Notes: generated by a model from the letters alone, not told the origin. 64,000 nucleotides of DNA from Cyclobacteriaceae bacterium (GCA_019638355.1 JAHBTY010000001.1:992001-1056000); one strand, 5' to 3'. Counted from the first letter of the stretch, positions 25,002-33,271 are shown. Numbers and translations are program-made.

Positions 25002-26364
25002 TGAGTTTGCAGTTTCGATTCCAGACTATCTTAACAAAGTTTTACTTGACCACCTCATTAGAGATGACGGCCAGGAGGATTTGTGCTTTGCCTTGTACGC
25101 TCCATCATTAGGTTCAAACAGAAGGGCAGTCTTGATTAACGAAATTATTTTGCCGCAGGAACCTGATAGACAAGTGCATGGTAATGTGAGCTTTAATGAG
25201 GTATACTTTAAAGGAGTTTGTGCCCTTGCAATGTCGAAAGGAATGGGACTATGTTTTCTTCATTCACATCCATTTCCCGGTTGGCAGTCAATGAGTGATG
25301 ATGATATCAAAGCCGAAACAAAAATGGCCCCCACCGTAGAGAGCCTGACTAATCTTCCGCTTGTCGGCCTTACTACCGGCAGCGATGGAACCTGGAGTGC
25401 AAGAGTTTGGGAGTATTCACCTAATAACGATTTGACTATGCAATGGGTGGCCTTGGTCAAATCAGTTGGCGTGTTAATGAGAATTAGTTACAACGATCGA
25501 CTGCTTCCTCCAACTCGATACCGTGAACAATTCAAGAGAACGAGAACTGTTTATGGTGTTCAAGATCATCAAACAATTTCGAGATTAACTGTAGGGATAG
25601 TTGGTCTTGGCAGCGTAGGAAGTTTGGTGGCGGAGATGCTTGCACGTATGGGCATTCGCAAGTTTGTGCTTATAGATTTTGATATTATTAAAGAGCATAA
25701 TCTTGACCGCCAATCAGGTTCCAGCACTCAAGACGTTGGCAAGTTTAAGATTGCCGTTGCAGAGGAACTCATTAGAAGATCAGCAACGTGTGAAAATGTT
25801 TCTATTGAGGCCATAAATTCAAGCATTGCTTTAGACATGGGTTATCGAAAAGCTTTGGATTGCGATGTCTTGTTTTCATGTGTTGACAGGCCGCTACCCA
25901 GGTACATACTTAATCACATTGCTTACTCACATCTTATTCCGGTAATTGATGGAGGTATAAAAGTGCGATTCGAAAAGTCCGAATTTGAAACTGCTGAATG
26001 GCAGCTGCAAACAGTTACAGTCGGCAAACCCTGCTTACAGTGCCTTGGTATTTATCAGCCATCAGAAGTTGATTTGGAAAGAAATGGTAAGCTGGATGAT
26101 CCAAGCTATATGGCAGGTTTAGACAATGACCACCATCTTAAAACCAATGAAAATATATTTCCATTCAGTGCGAACCTTGCGTCAATGGAAATATTCCACC
26201 TAATAGCATTATGTACCCAAATTGGTGGCGCTGAATTTAACATTCAACGGTACAGGTTAGTGCATGGAATCATTAGTAATTATCACAATGACCACTGTGA
26301 TCCAAATTGCGCATTCGTTAACAGCACGGCTACTGGAGATCATCACTTTTCACCACTGCAATAG
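24994..26364 (+). CDS. JAB (JAMM) protease fused to ThiF-type E1 enzyme
   Basis: The 456-residue product has two domains. Residues 20-140 are a JAMM metalloprotease: E50, H90-S-H92-P and S99-x-x-D give the E..HxHP..SxxD zinc motif, intact. Residues 185-456 are a ThiF/E1 adenylation domain. It has GLGSVGS (205-211), the nucleotide-binding VLIDFDIIKEHNLDRQ (D228, D230, R239) and the SCVDRPLPR segment. It also has C347-x-x-C350 and C435-x3-C439, a structural zinc pair. The fusion implies that Ubl processing (JAB) and activation (E1) are carried by one protein. A catalytic cysteine for thioester transfer is not obvious; C266, C290, C296 and C407 are candidates. Confidence 0.85.
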   Translation: MYNEFAVSIPDYLNKVLLDHLIRDDGQEDLCFALYAPSLGSNRRAVLINEIILPQEPDRQVHGNVSFNEVYFKGVCALAMSKGMGLCFLHSHPFPGWQSMSDDDIKAETKMAPTVESLTNLPLVGLTTGSDGTWSARVWEYSPNNDLTMQWVALVKSVGVLMRISYNDRLLPPTRYREQFKRTRTVYGVQDHQTISRLTVGIVGLGSVGSLVAEMLARMGIRKFVLIDFDIIKEHNLDRQSGSSTQDVGKFKIAVAEELIRRSATCENVSIEAINSSIALDMGYRKALDCDVLFSCVDRPLPRYILNHIAYSHLIPVIDGGIKVRFEKSEFETAEWQLQTVTVGKPCLQCLGIYQPSEVDLERNGKLDDPSYMAGLDNDHHLKTNENIFPFSANLASMEIFHLIALCTQIGGAEFNIQRYRLVHGIISNYHNDHCDPNCAFVNSTATGDHHFSPLQ

Positions 26365-26595
26365 TTGCAAACACAAAATACCGTGATTTTGGCTGTTTAC
26401 TCATCTTTTTCGTAGATTTCAATGGTTTCCTTGAAGAGCCCAACTGGAAGCCATCGAAACCTTGCATAGAGAGAAAATTGTGCAATAGTTTGCCCCAAAG
26501 GCATATTATCAATTATTTTTTTGATGGATGGCAAAAAGTCTCTTTTCGTCAGCTATCTATTTATAAATAACATTAAAAAAGAACCATATGCTCAA

Positions 26596-27144
26596 ATGAA
26601 TCCACAATTACTCTCAATCTTAGATGCTCAAGATTGGCCATCAATAATCCTGAAACTATACGCACATTCCATCTTCAGATTGAAATGGTTTGGTATTAAA
26701 TCCGATGCCAGATTACAAGGAAGACAGTACAAGGACTTTGCCCATGAAGCCGTTACTCTGGTCTATGAGGGAAAACGGGTTTGGGATCCCAATAAGGAAC
26801 CTGATATTGTTAAATATTTGAAATCTGTAATCAACAGTTTAATCTCGAACCTATTAAAATCTGAAGAATACAAAAGTGCGACTGGTGCTAACCTCACCGA
26901 TGAAATGAATGACGCTATGCTGTTTGATAATATGTTGGAGATGAGATTCCTGAATAAAGACATAATTGAGCAAATTGAGGATACGCTGTTAGAAGATGCT
27001 GATATGTGGTTAGTATTTACTGACCTCGCTAAAGGAATGACTCCACAGGATATTTCGGAAAAATACTCCGATATGGACATCGACAAGGTCAGAAATATCC
27101 AGAAGCGAATAAAAAGACACATTAGGAATATTAAGAACCTATAA
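26596..27144 (+). CDS. Sigma-70-like protein of the ubiquitin-like operon
   Basis: Start set at 26596 (MNPQLLSILDAQDW); the frame is open to an ATG at 26521 but the extra residues look unconserved. The 182-residue product carries a sigma region 2-like part (FAHEAVTLVYEGKRVWDPNK.. YLKSVINSLISNLL). A C-terminal region 4-like helix-turn-helix follows (VFTDLAKGMTPQDISEKYSD..KVRNIQKRIKRHIRNI). It begins 156-230 bp after E1, so it may have its own promoter. It is 0-1 nt from the ImmA/IrrE gene, so the two are coupled. It may transcribe the operon or another locus; not testable here. Confidence 0.6.
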   Translation: MNPQLLSILDAQDWPSIILKLYAHSIFRLKWFGIKSDARLQGRQYKDFAHEAVTLVYEGKRVWDPNKEPDIVKYLKSVINSLISNLLKSEEYKSATGANLTDEMNDAMLFDNMLEMRFLNKDIIEQIEDTLLEDADMWLVFTDLAKGMTPQDISEKYSDMDIDKVRNIQKRIKRHIRNIKNL

Positions 27145-28359
27145 ATGAATTTAGATATGAACAAGCACGACAACAAGGACGACCAAGAAAGCCTATTGAG
27201 CCTGTTTTTATCCACGTCTCAAGAAATTGATGAGAGTATTGATAAGGCAAAGGAAATCATTATACAGGAAAGCTTAGACCCGGACAAACTACAAAGGGAA
27301 GGGATGAGTTTTATTACATCCATCCAGCAAAGAGTTCGTCCAAGACCCCTTTTAACTATTGATGATCTTGTTAAGAAACTTACTAAGCTTGGCTTCCCCA
27401 AAACCTTTTTGGAGAAAAAGATTGTTCCATCAGCAAAGGCAGTTGACTGGAGAAAACAAAACTATCCTTCAGAGATTGATGCCATTGCTGCATTTGTATC
27501 TGCAATATTTGGATTACAGGAAAGAAATTTGTGGACTACGGATAGGATTGCATTAGCTGAATCACCTGCCTGGTTGGGAAGATTCAAGTCGCCAGCAAAT
27601 GCCAACGTAAGCCAGATTGCAGCGTATTCATACTACGCGCACTACCTAGCTAAACTTGTAGTTAAAGCGTGTAAGGTTGACAAGGACGAGCAACTTCCAG
27701 GCGATAGCGATGAGTTTAAAGTTAATTACCTAAACAAATACAAGAAGTTTGATTTAGAATCCTTGCTAAACTACGCCTGGGAACTTGGTTTCTGTGTACT
27801 TCCCCTTAATGACCCAGGAGTATTCCACGGTGCTTGCTGGAATATAGATGGAAGAAAAGTAATTGTACTAAAACAGTCAACGAAGTACCATGCGCGATGG
27901 ATTTTTGATTTGCTACATGAGTTGTATCATGCATTAGCTCACCTGGATGAGGCAAATGCGTCTGTTATTGAGTCTGAGGAGCTTAATCCATTCTTAGATC
28001 ATCAATCAGAAGAAGAAAGAGAAGCTAACACTTTTTCACGTTATGTGCTTTTTGGAAATCGTTCAGAGGAAATTGTTGAACATTGTGTTAGGCTTGCACA
28101 CGGAAGAGTAGAAAATCTTAAATCAGCAGTTAGCAATATTGCAAGGTCGGAAAATTTGCGCCCAGACATCCTGGCAAATCTTGTTGCTTACAGACTTTCA
28201 TTAAGTAATCAGAATTGGTGGGGTGCAGCAACATCATTTCAAATTGCCGAACCAGATCCATTTACAGTAGCGAGTAGCATACTCGTTAAAAACATTTCAA
28301 TTGAGGGCTTAAATACAATGGATCAAAGCCTACTTAAAATAGCCCTTTCAAATAATTGA
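27145..28359 (+). CDS. ImmA/IrrE-type metallopeptidase
   Basis: The 404-residue product has H258-E259-L-Y-H262 within LLHELYHALAHLDE, the COG2856/DUF955 zinc motif, preceded by RWIFDLL. The N-terminal 250 residues are helical, with no recognisable DNA-binding domain visible. The C-terminal 100 residues (EEREANTFSRYVLFG, the third-ligand E within SEEEREA) complete the active site. Members of this family cleave XRE or sigma-type repressors in a regulated way. It directly follows the sigma-like gene with no gap, so that protein is an obvious candidate substrate. This is an inference from adjacency. Confidence 0.78.
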   Translation: MNLDMNKHDNKDDQESLLSLFLSTSQEIDESIDKAKEIIIQESLDPDKLQREGMSFITSIQQRVRPRPLLTIDDLVKKLTKLGFPKTFLEKKIVPSAKAVDWRKQNYPSEIDAIAAFVSAIFGLQERNLWTTDRIALAESPAWLGRFKSPANANVSQIAAYSYYAHYLAKLVVKACKVDKDEQLPGDSDEFKVNYLNKYKKFDLESLLNYAWELGFCVLPLNDPGVFHGACWNIDGRKVIVLKQSTKYHARWIFDLLHELYHALAHLDEANASVIESEELNPFLDHQSEEEREANTFSRYVLFGNRSEEIVEHCVRLAHGRVENLKSAVSNIARSENLRPDILANLVAYRLSLSNQNWWGAATSFQIAEPDPFTVASSILVKNISIEGLNTMDQSLLKIALSNN

Positions 28360-28364
28360 CAATT

Positions 28365-28970
28365 ATGGAAAAAAAATTTAGACGAATTGTCCCGGACAAT
28401 GTGAGAGTCGAAGACTTGAAACCTGTTAACATAGCTTGCGGGTCAACAAAATGCAATGAAGGCCTTCATTGTTTTAGCTTGAAGAAATCAGCCTTAAGGA
28501 AACATAATAGCGAACGAGTATGCCATGAGTGTGGGGCTGATTTAATTGAATGGGATAGAGTTCATAAGAATAACATTAAGGACTCCAGATTCATTTTCAA
28601 GTCAATGAAAAATGAATTGATAAGGCATGTTTTCTGGCACACTGAAATAGAGGAAGCTGCAATCACTCACGCTCAGAATCGCGGAAAGGTTGAATTGCGA
28701 TCAAAGGCTTCCAAGCTTATCAAAAGCAGAATTGGTAAGCACACATTTATGGACGGAAGGCAGACACCTTTGGCCGGAAAGGAAATAATAAATTATGCAC
28801 AGCACGCCACAGCAACATGTTGCCGTAAGTGCCTTGAGGCTTGGCATAACATTCCTCAAAACAGAATACTGAGCAGTGAACAAATTGAGTTTTGTACGAA
28901 CCTGGTTATGTTATACATAACCGAACGGGTACCCGATTTAAAGGATGAAGGAGTAGAAGTTGTAAAGTAA
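28365..28970 (+). CDS. Zinc-ribbon protein with DUF4186-like domain
   Basis: An ATG at 28365 is preferred over a TTG at 28356 that would overlap the previous stop. The 201-residue protein has an N-terminal zinc ribbon: one Cys pair (CGSTKC) and a second (CHECG) about 40 residues later. It also carries a C-terminal DUF4186-like domain containing DGRQTP, AQHATATCCRKCL and W-H-N-I-P. The function of DUF4186 is not known. The strictly kept H-A-T-A-T-C-C-R and W-H-x-I-P residues suggest metal binding. It sits between the peptidase and the radical SAM enzyme and is probably a functional partner of the latter. Confidence 0.7.
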   Translation: MEKKFRRIVPDNVRVEDLKPVNIACGSTKCNEGLHCFSLKKSALRKHNSERVCHECGADLIEWDRVHKNNIKDSRFIFKSMKNELIRHVFWHTEIEEAAITHAQNRGKVELRSKASKLIKSRIGKHTFMDGRQTPLAGKEIINYAQHATATCCRKCLEAWHNIPQNRILSSEQIEFCTNLVMLYITERVPDLKDEGVEVVK

Positions 28971-28982
28971 TGCCTTAAAGCA

Positions 28983-29981
28983 GTGAGCAATATTAACACA
29001 GAAGAGGTTTCAGCCAGACTTCGATTAAAAGGTATCGATGTCTCACGGAAGGCAATATCGATTACAAATTTTAACGGCTCGAATCAAGAGAAAGACTTTC
29101 AGGAGCCAGCGAATTGTAATGGTTATGGCAGGGTACGCCATTTTAAATTAAGTGCCAGTGATGGTTGGCCTCAAAATCCATTACCGATTCTTCCCGCTGC
29201 CAAAGCTCTTGGCCTAAAGCCGGATTCACAGATACGTGCACAGGTTTTCCAGAATTCAATTTGTAATTGGAGATGTTGGTATTGTTTCGTGGATTTTAGT
29301 TTACTAAAGGGGGATGAAAAGCACTCCTCTTTCTTAACGGCTGATGAACTGATTGAATTGTACCTTAGGGAGGAGGCACCTCCACCAATGATTGACCTTT
29401 CAGGAGGGCAACCCGACTTAACACCCGAGTGGGTGCCTTGGGTTATGGAGAGTCTATCTAACAAAGGACTGCGGGATAAGGTTTACCTATGGTCTGATGA
29501 CAATTTAAGTAATGATTATTTATGGAAGTACTTAACCAAAGAGCAGATTGACTTAATGTTGAATTATAAAATGTACTCAAGAGTCTCCTGCTTTAAAGGA
29601 ATTGATGAAGAGTCCTTTTCAATTAATACCAAAGCTTCTCCTGAACTTTTTCGGAATCAGTTTAAACTGTGTAAACGATTAATACAAACAGGGTTTGATT
29701 TATACGGGTACATTACACTCACAGCCTCCACCAAGACCGATTTCAGGTCTGTTGTTCCACGATTCTTAGATGAATTGCAAACTGAAAGCGAAATGTTTCC
29801 ATTGAGGATCGTTCCGCTGGAGGTTAAGAAATACAGCCCAATGACGAAAAGAGTCGATTCAGTATTTCAAGACATGATAGATGGTCAGTACATCGCAATA
29901 AAGATTTGGGAGGAGGAAATGGCCAGACGATTCACCAAAGAACAATTAAATGTTCCGATAACGGAAGTGAAATATAAATAG
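28983..29981 (+). CDS. Radical SAM enzyme
   Basis: The start is a GTG at 28983; an in-frame TAA just upstream excludes a longer ATG start. The 332-residue protein has the cluster motif C94-N-W-R-C98-W-Y-C101 (CxxxCxxC). D-L-S-G-G-Q-P-D-L (the GGE-like SAM loop) lies about 40 residues later. Further down, the barrel pattern LYGYITLTASTKTDF appears. There is no SPASM-type C-terminal cysteine cluster, so it is not an obvious peptide maturase. It follows the DUF4186-like gene after 12 nt. Its substrate is unknown; acting on a protein or nucleotide linked to the ubiquitin-like system is conjecture. Confidence 0.85.
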   Translation: MSNINTEEVSARLRLKGIDVSRKAISITNFNGSNQEKDFQEPANCNGYGRVRHFKLSASDGWPQNPLPILPAAKALGLKPDSQIRAQVFQNSICNWRCWYCFVDFSLLKGDEKHSSFLTADELIELYLREEAPPPMIDLSGGQPDLTPEWVPWVMESLSNKGLRDKVYLWSDDNLSNDYLWKYLTKEQIDLMLNYKMYSRVSCFKGIDEESFSINTKASPELFRNQFKLCKRLIQTGFDLYGYITLTASTKTDFRSVVPRFLDELQTESEMFPLRIVPLEVKKYSPMTKRVDSVFQDMIDGQYIAIKIWEEEMARRFTKEQLNVPITEVKYK

Positions 29982-30008
29982 ATGTTTTTCAGATGAATGG
30001 TAAGTTCA
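29982..30008. other. Cargo/receptor junction
   Basis: Only 27 bp separate the stop of the radical SAM gene from the stop of the truncated receptor on the other strand. The two genes converge here, and the receptor ends prematurely, so this is a likely insertion or deletion breakpoint. Confidence 0.5.
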
Positions 30009-30524
30009 TTACTCTTTTACGAGCACGTTCACACCCGCCATCGGTGTTTGGGTGGAGGCTTCGGTTACCGTTCCGGTTATTTGAATCAACGCACGATGCA
30101 CAATATTGCCATTCGTACCTTCATGAACCGAGGACCGTTCTTTGCTGCCCTCTCCGTTAGCCTTCTTTAATGTAATGGCCGCTTCCTTCTCATGCACCTT
30201 GTACGATATTTTGCGCGGTGCCAGCAACTCATCCAACGCTTCGCGTAGTGTGCGCTTGTCAATTTTGAGTGACACGTTCGGTTCATCCTGCAACTGGCTG
30301 ATGCTATAAGCGAATTTTACTTTCGCAATAGCTTCAATTTCATGCAAGGCTTTTTCAAAAGGCAAATCGGTAATGCTGATGGATACTTCCGTGTCCAACA
30401 GTTGTGCGTAGTTTGTGTGGGCTAGTGTAACTCCGCATAGGGTGATGGCTATTATTCCCTGCACCGCGCATATTTTCATAACCTTCCAAAGTTTTGCGGT
30501 AAAACTTTTTTTCATAACTTTCAT
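30009..30524 (-). pseudogene. Truncated SusC/RagA-type TonB-dependent receptor
   Basis: The 171-residue frame has a signal and the secretin/TonB N-terminal (STN) domain (LLDTEVSISITDLPFEKALHEI .. ALDELLAPRKISYKVHEKE). The first strand of the carboxypeptidase-D-like regulatory domain follows (IQITGTVTEASTQTPMAGVNVLVKE), and then a stop. A normal protein of this type continues for about 900 residues with GxTT..., plug and barrel, so about 85 percent is missing. It lies downstream of an intact sigma and FecR gene in the expected order. The remaining part was probably lost when the neighbouring cargo inserted. Confidence 0.85.
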
Positions 30525-30701
30525 TGTTTTGTTCTGGTTTCGTTACTGAAATAAGACAAAGCAACCTCGCATCAACCCCGGCAAGGGTTGTGTCACAGCA
30601 GAGGGCAATAAGCAGGAGTGGTCGAATCACTCCTGTTTTATTTTAGGTGGAATCGAAAAGTGGGGGGAGACTCAGTTTCATAGTTAATCAGGTTTAGGTT
30701 C

Positions 30702-31673
30702 TTACTTACATCCCGTACCGGTAATCGTTACGGTATTTTCTTTGATGGAGTAGGTTACATCCAGCACCTCGGTAATCAACTGCAATGATTTTTCCAGCGA
30801 TTGATCGGTGAAGTCCGCAGTAATCTGGCAGTCGCGTATGTGCTTGTCAGATAGTTTTACGGATACATTGAACTTGCTTTCTATCCGTTTGATCACGTCA
30901 TCCATCCTGTTATTTGTGAATTGCATGTTGTAGTCTGTATTCTCAGTGATGGAGGCAATCTCTTGCTCGTTAGTTGAAAGTTTCTCAAACTCTCCGTTGC
31001 TTTTGTAGATCACTTTTTCCTGTGGCAATACGTCAATCCCTTCGGTGTTTGCCGAAGAGGAGAGGTTTACTTTTCCGGAGAGTACGGTCAATTCTATTTG
31101 CTCCGGGTTTGTTTTGATGCTAAAACTTGTACCCAGCACTTTTACTTTTACATCGCCACACTGCACAATGAAAGGATGACTGGCGTCTTTCACTACTTCG
31201 AATAGCGCCTCGCCTTCAAACGTGGCATAACGCGCGCCATCACTTTGTTTCTCGTAGTACATCACTTTACTTTCGTCATGCATCCACACCAACGACCCAT
31301 CATTGAGTATGATTTTTTCTACGCCATTTTTTGATACTACTTCAAGTCGGTTTTCAGGTGTTGCCGTGAAGTACCACACCGTGTATGACACGAGTGAAAC
31401 GATAACCAGCGATGCTGCTACCCGCAACATCCAACGGTCAAGGCCCACTTTTCGCTTCGGGCGCAAGGCCACAACATCATCAACTGTGGCCTGGCTACTG
31501 GTGAGTTTCTGAAATATCCGGGCTTCATCCTCATCACTCAATTCCAGGTCGGTGTTATCTTCGGTCTTCATCACATCGAGCCAGGCTTCTATTTTTTTTC
31601 GTTCCTGTTCGGAGACTTGCCCCGTAACATAACGCTCCATCAATTGGTCAAAATCTGATTTTTGCATGGGCAA
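30702..31673 (-). CDS. FecR family anti-sigma factor
   Basis: The 323-residue product has an N-terminal cytoplasmic region, one membrane helix (WMLRVAASLVIVSLVSYTVWYF) and a FecR core (NGVEKIILNDGSLVWMHDESK, FEGEALFEVVKDASHPFIVQ, KVLGTSFSIKTNPE). It ends with a DUF4974 domain (MQFTNNRMDDVIKRIESKFN, CQITADFTDQSLEKSL, TITGTGCK). It senses the periplasmic signal of the TonB receptor and controls the ECF sigma factor upstream. With its receptor truncated, this relay is probably non-functional or takes another input. Confidence 0.9.
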   Translation of the reverse strand: MPMQKSDFDQLMERYVTGQVSEQERKKIEAWLDVMKTEDNTDLELSDEDEARIFQKLTSSQATVDDVVALRPKRKVGLDRWMLRVAASLVIVSLVSYTVWYFTATPENRLEVVSKNGVEKIILNDGSLVWMHDESKVMYYEKQSDGARYATFEGEALFEVVKDASHPFIVQCGDVKVKVLGTSFSIKTNPEQIELTVLSGKVNLSSSANTEGIDVLPQEKVIYKSNGEFEKLSTNEQEIASITENTDYNMQFTNNRMDDVIKRIESKFNVSVKLSDKHIRDCQITADFTDQSLEKSLQLITEVLDVTYSIKENTVTITGTGCK

Positions 31674-31801
31674 CCGTGGTTTTATAACGTATCTACTAAT
31701 TTAAGCAAGGGTTTGCCTCTTTACATTAAAAAGTGACGGTATCTGAGCCTTTACGTATTTCTAGTGAAAGCTTAAAAAATGGGCTAAATAAAGGGATCTA
31801 T

Positions 31802-32347
31802 CTATTCTGCCGCTTTGTAAATCTTATCGTATGACGCACGAAGGTGATTGAAGGCCCTGAATATATAGAGTTCGGCAGTTCGTTTGTTGATATTCATGCG
31901 GCTGGCAATCTCCCCATTGGATAAGTTTTCTATGATGCGCAACCTGATGGCCTCCTGGCATCGCTCTGGAAGGCCATCGAGATTTTGAAGAAGTCTTGCA
32001 TGCACCGCTTCCGGGTCATGGCGCTGTTCGGCCTCCAGCATGTCGTACTCTGTTTCAAATGCCGTGTAGTGTTCAATAAATTTCCGCTTCACATCACGGT
32101 GGCTGAAAGAGCGGATAATCATGTACCGTATGGAGTTGAACAAATAGTGCCTGAGTGAAGTAATGTTTAGCGACTCTCTTCTTGACAGGAGCGACTCAAA
32201 AACATCGTGCACCATTTCTTCACAGTCTTCTTTTGCTTGTACGCTCTTTCGCGCATAGCGGTATAGGTCTTTGGCATAGCGGTGATAGATCACCTCAAAC
32301 GCCCGCTGATCGCCCAGTTTGAACAGGTCCACCAGTTCCGTATCCAT
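31802..32347 (-). CDS. RNA polymerase ECF sigma factor
   Basis: Start taken at 32347 (MDTELVDLFKLGDQRAFEVIYHRYAKDLYRY), which gives the standard FecI-type length (181 residues). The upstream frame is the reverse of the hairpin/leader region. Region 2 includes CEEMVHDVFESLLSRRE, and region 4 (LPERCQEAIRLRIIENLSNGEIASRMNINKRTAELYIFRAF) is complete. It would transcribe the SusC-type operon, activated by FecR. A 5' leader with a terminator-like hairpin precedes it, so attenuation is possible. Confidence 0.9.
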   Translation of the reverse strand: MDTELVDLFKLGDQRAFEVIYHRYAKDLYRYARKSVQAKEDCEEMVHDVFESLLSRRESLNITSLRHYLFNSIRYMIIRSFSHRDVKRKFIEHYTAFETEYDMLEAEQRHDPEAVHARLLQNLDGLPERCQEAIRLRIIENLSNGEIASRMNINKRTAELYIFRAFNHLRASYDKIYKAAE

Positions 32348-32387
32348 ATGGTTGTGATACGGGTTCACGACTTGGAAAAAGTTGGGT

Positions 32388-32431
32388 GAAAACAAAAGTC
32401 CATGCGCTGGAAGGCGAAACCAGGCATGGAC
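32388..32431 (-). terminator. Intrinsic-terminator-like hairpin in the sigma leader
   Basis: On the minus strand, arms of 8 bp (GTCCATGC/GCATGGAC, 32398-32405 with 32424-32431) and 4 bp (CTGG/CCAG) enclose a 9-nt loop. A TTTTGTTTT run follows. It lies 40 nt upstream of the sigma factor start. It may end the structured RNA or attenuate the sigma gene. Confidence 0.6.
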
Positions 32432-32434
32432 CAT

Positions 32435-32782
32435 GTGGGCTCCTTATAAATTCTTTTTACCAGGAGGTACGCAACAAATATACGAAAACACCCGCGCAAG
32501 GCGAGTGTTGAACCGGGCGAGATTGAAATAAGTGCGGGGCTTTGCTTACCGTCATTACTGAGGCCTGAGAAAATGCCCGGGTACGCCAATAAGCAGGGAG
32601 CACCCGCACTTAATGCGGTGAATATCTTGGAGGTTTGTCCCATATCCCATTTTCTTCTGTTTCTCAGGCATCAGTAAATGAGACGGGCCTTACGGTGGGG
32701 CAAATACAAAGATATGGTTTAAAACATAATTAGCAACGAATTTGACGTAAACCTTACCAACTATGAGCCGCAGATTCACTTC
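32435..32782. other. 348-bp gap with structured-RNA candidate
   Basis: The gap lies between the sigma leader and the XRE gene. No ORF is convincing; a minus-strand open frame (32365-32643) is a by-product. It holds two interleaved inverted repeats (10+6 bp: 32529-32538 with 32603-32612 and 32543-32548 with 32590-32595; 18 bp with one mismatch: 32555-32572 with 32660-32677). A small hairpin is at 32487-32509. A TATCTTTG box at 32707-32714 could start a roughly 210-310-nt minus-strand RNA. See findings. Confidence 0.45.
32475..32482 (-). promoter_or_regulatory. Candidate Bacteroidota -7 box (TATATTTG)
   Basis: Read on the minus strand the site is TATATTTG, an exact match to the TAnnTTTG element. 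It is about 130 nt upstream of the sigma factor start. A TTGCG about 14 nt upstream is a weak -33 candidate, overlapping a hairpin. Confidence 0.4.
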
Positions 32783-33271
32783 GTGAAAAAACGCGACATT
32801 GAATTTGAAAAGGCGGTAGGCATAAAAATTCGGGAATTCCGGGAAAGGCTTGGGTGGTCTCAAAAACACCTTGCTGACATTGCAAACATAGAACAGAACC
32901 AAGTACAAAGAATTGAAAATGCTAAGAACACGACCACTCTTGCCATACTTACCGCTATCGCGAAAGCTTTAGGAAAGCAGCCATTTGAATTATTGCGAAC
33001 TGATTACCAAGTACGAGTAAACACAAATTTTGACACACCTGCTCGAAAGAAATCTCCGGAAACCACAAAGCATATCCATGAGATTGTCAAATCATCATTT
33101 CTGAATTCACCAAGGTCAGTCAATGACATTGTAAAGTATTGCAAAGAGCGTTTCAATGTTAAGATCCCAAGTTCAGCAACATCCGCGGTATTGAAAAACT
33201 TAGTCGATGATAAGGTATTGAAAAGGATATCTGCGAAAATAAAAGGCAGGTTTCTTTACCAGAAAAAGTAG
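32783..33271 (+). CDS. XRE-family helix-turn-helix regulator
   Basis: A GTG start at 32783 gives 162 residues; the frame is open back to 32723 without an ATG. The N-terminal 70 residues are an HTH_3 domain (IREFRERLGWSQKHLADIANIEQNQVQRIENAKNTT). A C-terminal region (DIVKYCKERFNVKIPSSATSAVLKNLVDDKVLKRI) may be a second winged-helix-like part. It is transcribed toward, and ends 6 nt before, the MNT-HEPN gene on the other strand. It could control the AbiE/MNT-HEPN cluster, but no operator evidence links them. Confidence 0.8.
   Translation: MKKRDIEFEKAVGIKIREFRERLGWSQKHLADIANIEQNQVQRIENAKNTTTLAILTAIAKALGKQPFELLRTDYQVRVNTNFDTPARKKSPETTKHIHEIVKSSFLNSPRSVNDIVKYCKERFNVKIPSSATSAVLKNLVDDKVLKRISAKIKGRFLYQKK

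Noticed and set aside
32365-32643. Minus-strand open frame of 92 codons over the structured block
   Set aside because: It follows the inverted repeats and terminator hairpin, has no domain, and overlaps the leader of the sigma gene. It is a by-product of structured DNA.
32521-32680. TPP-riboswitch-like CTGAGA segment
   Set aside because: A CTGAGA occurs in the block, but the paired GGGTGC and ACCTGATC..GATAATGCC parts of a TPP riboswitch are absent.
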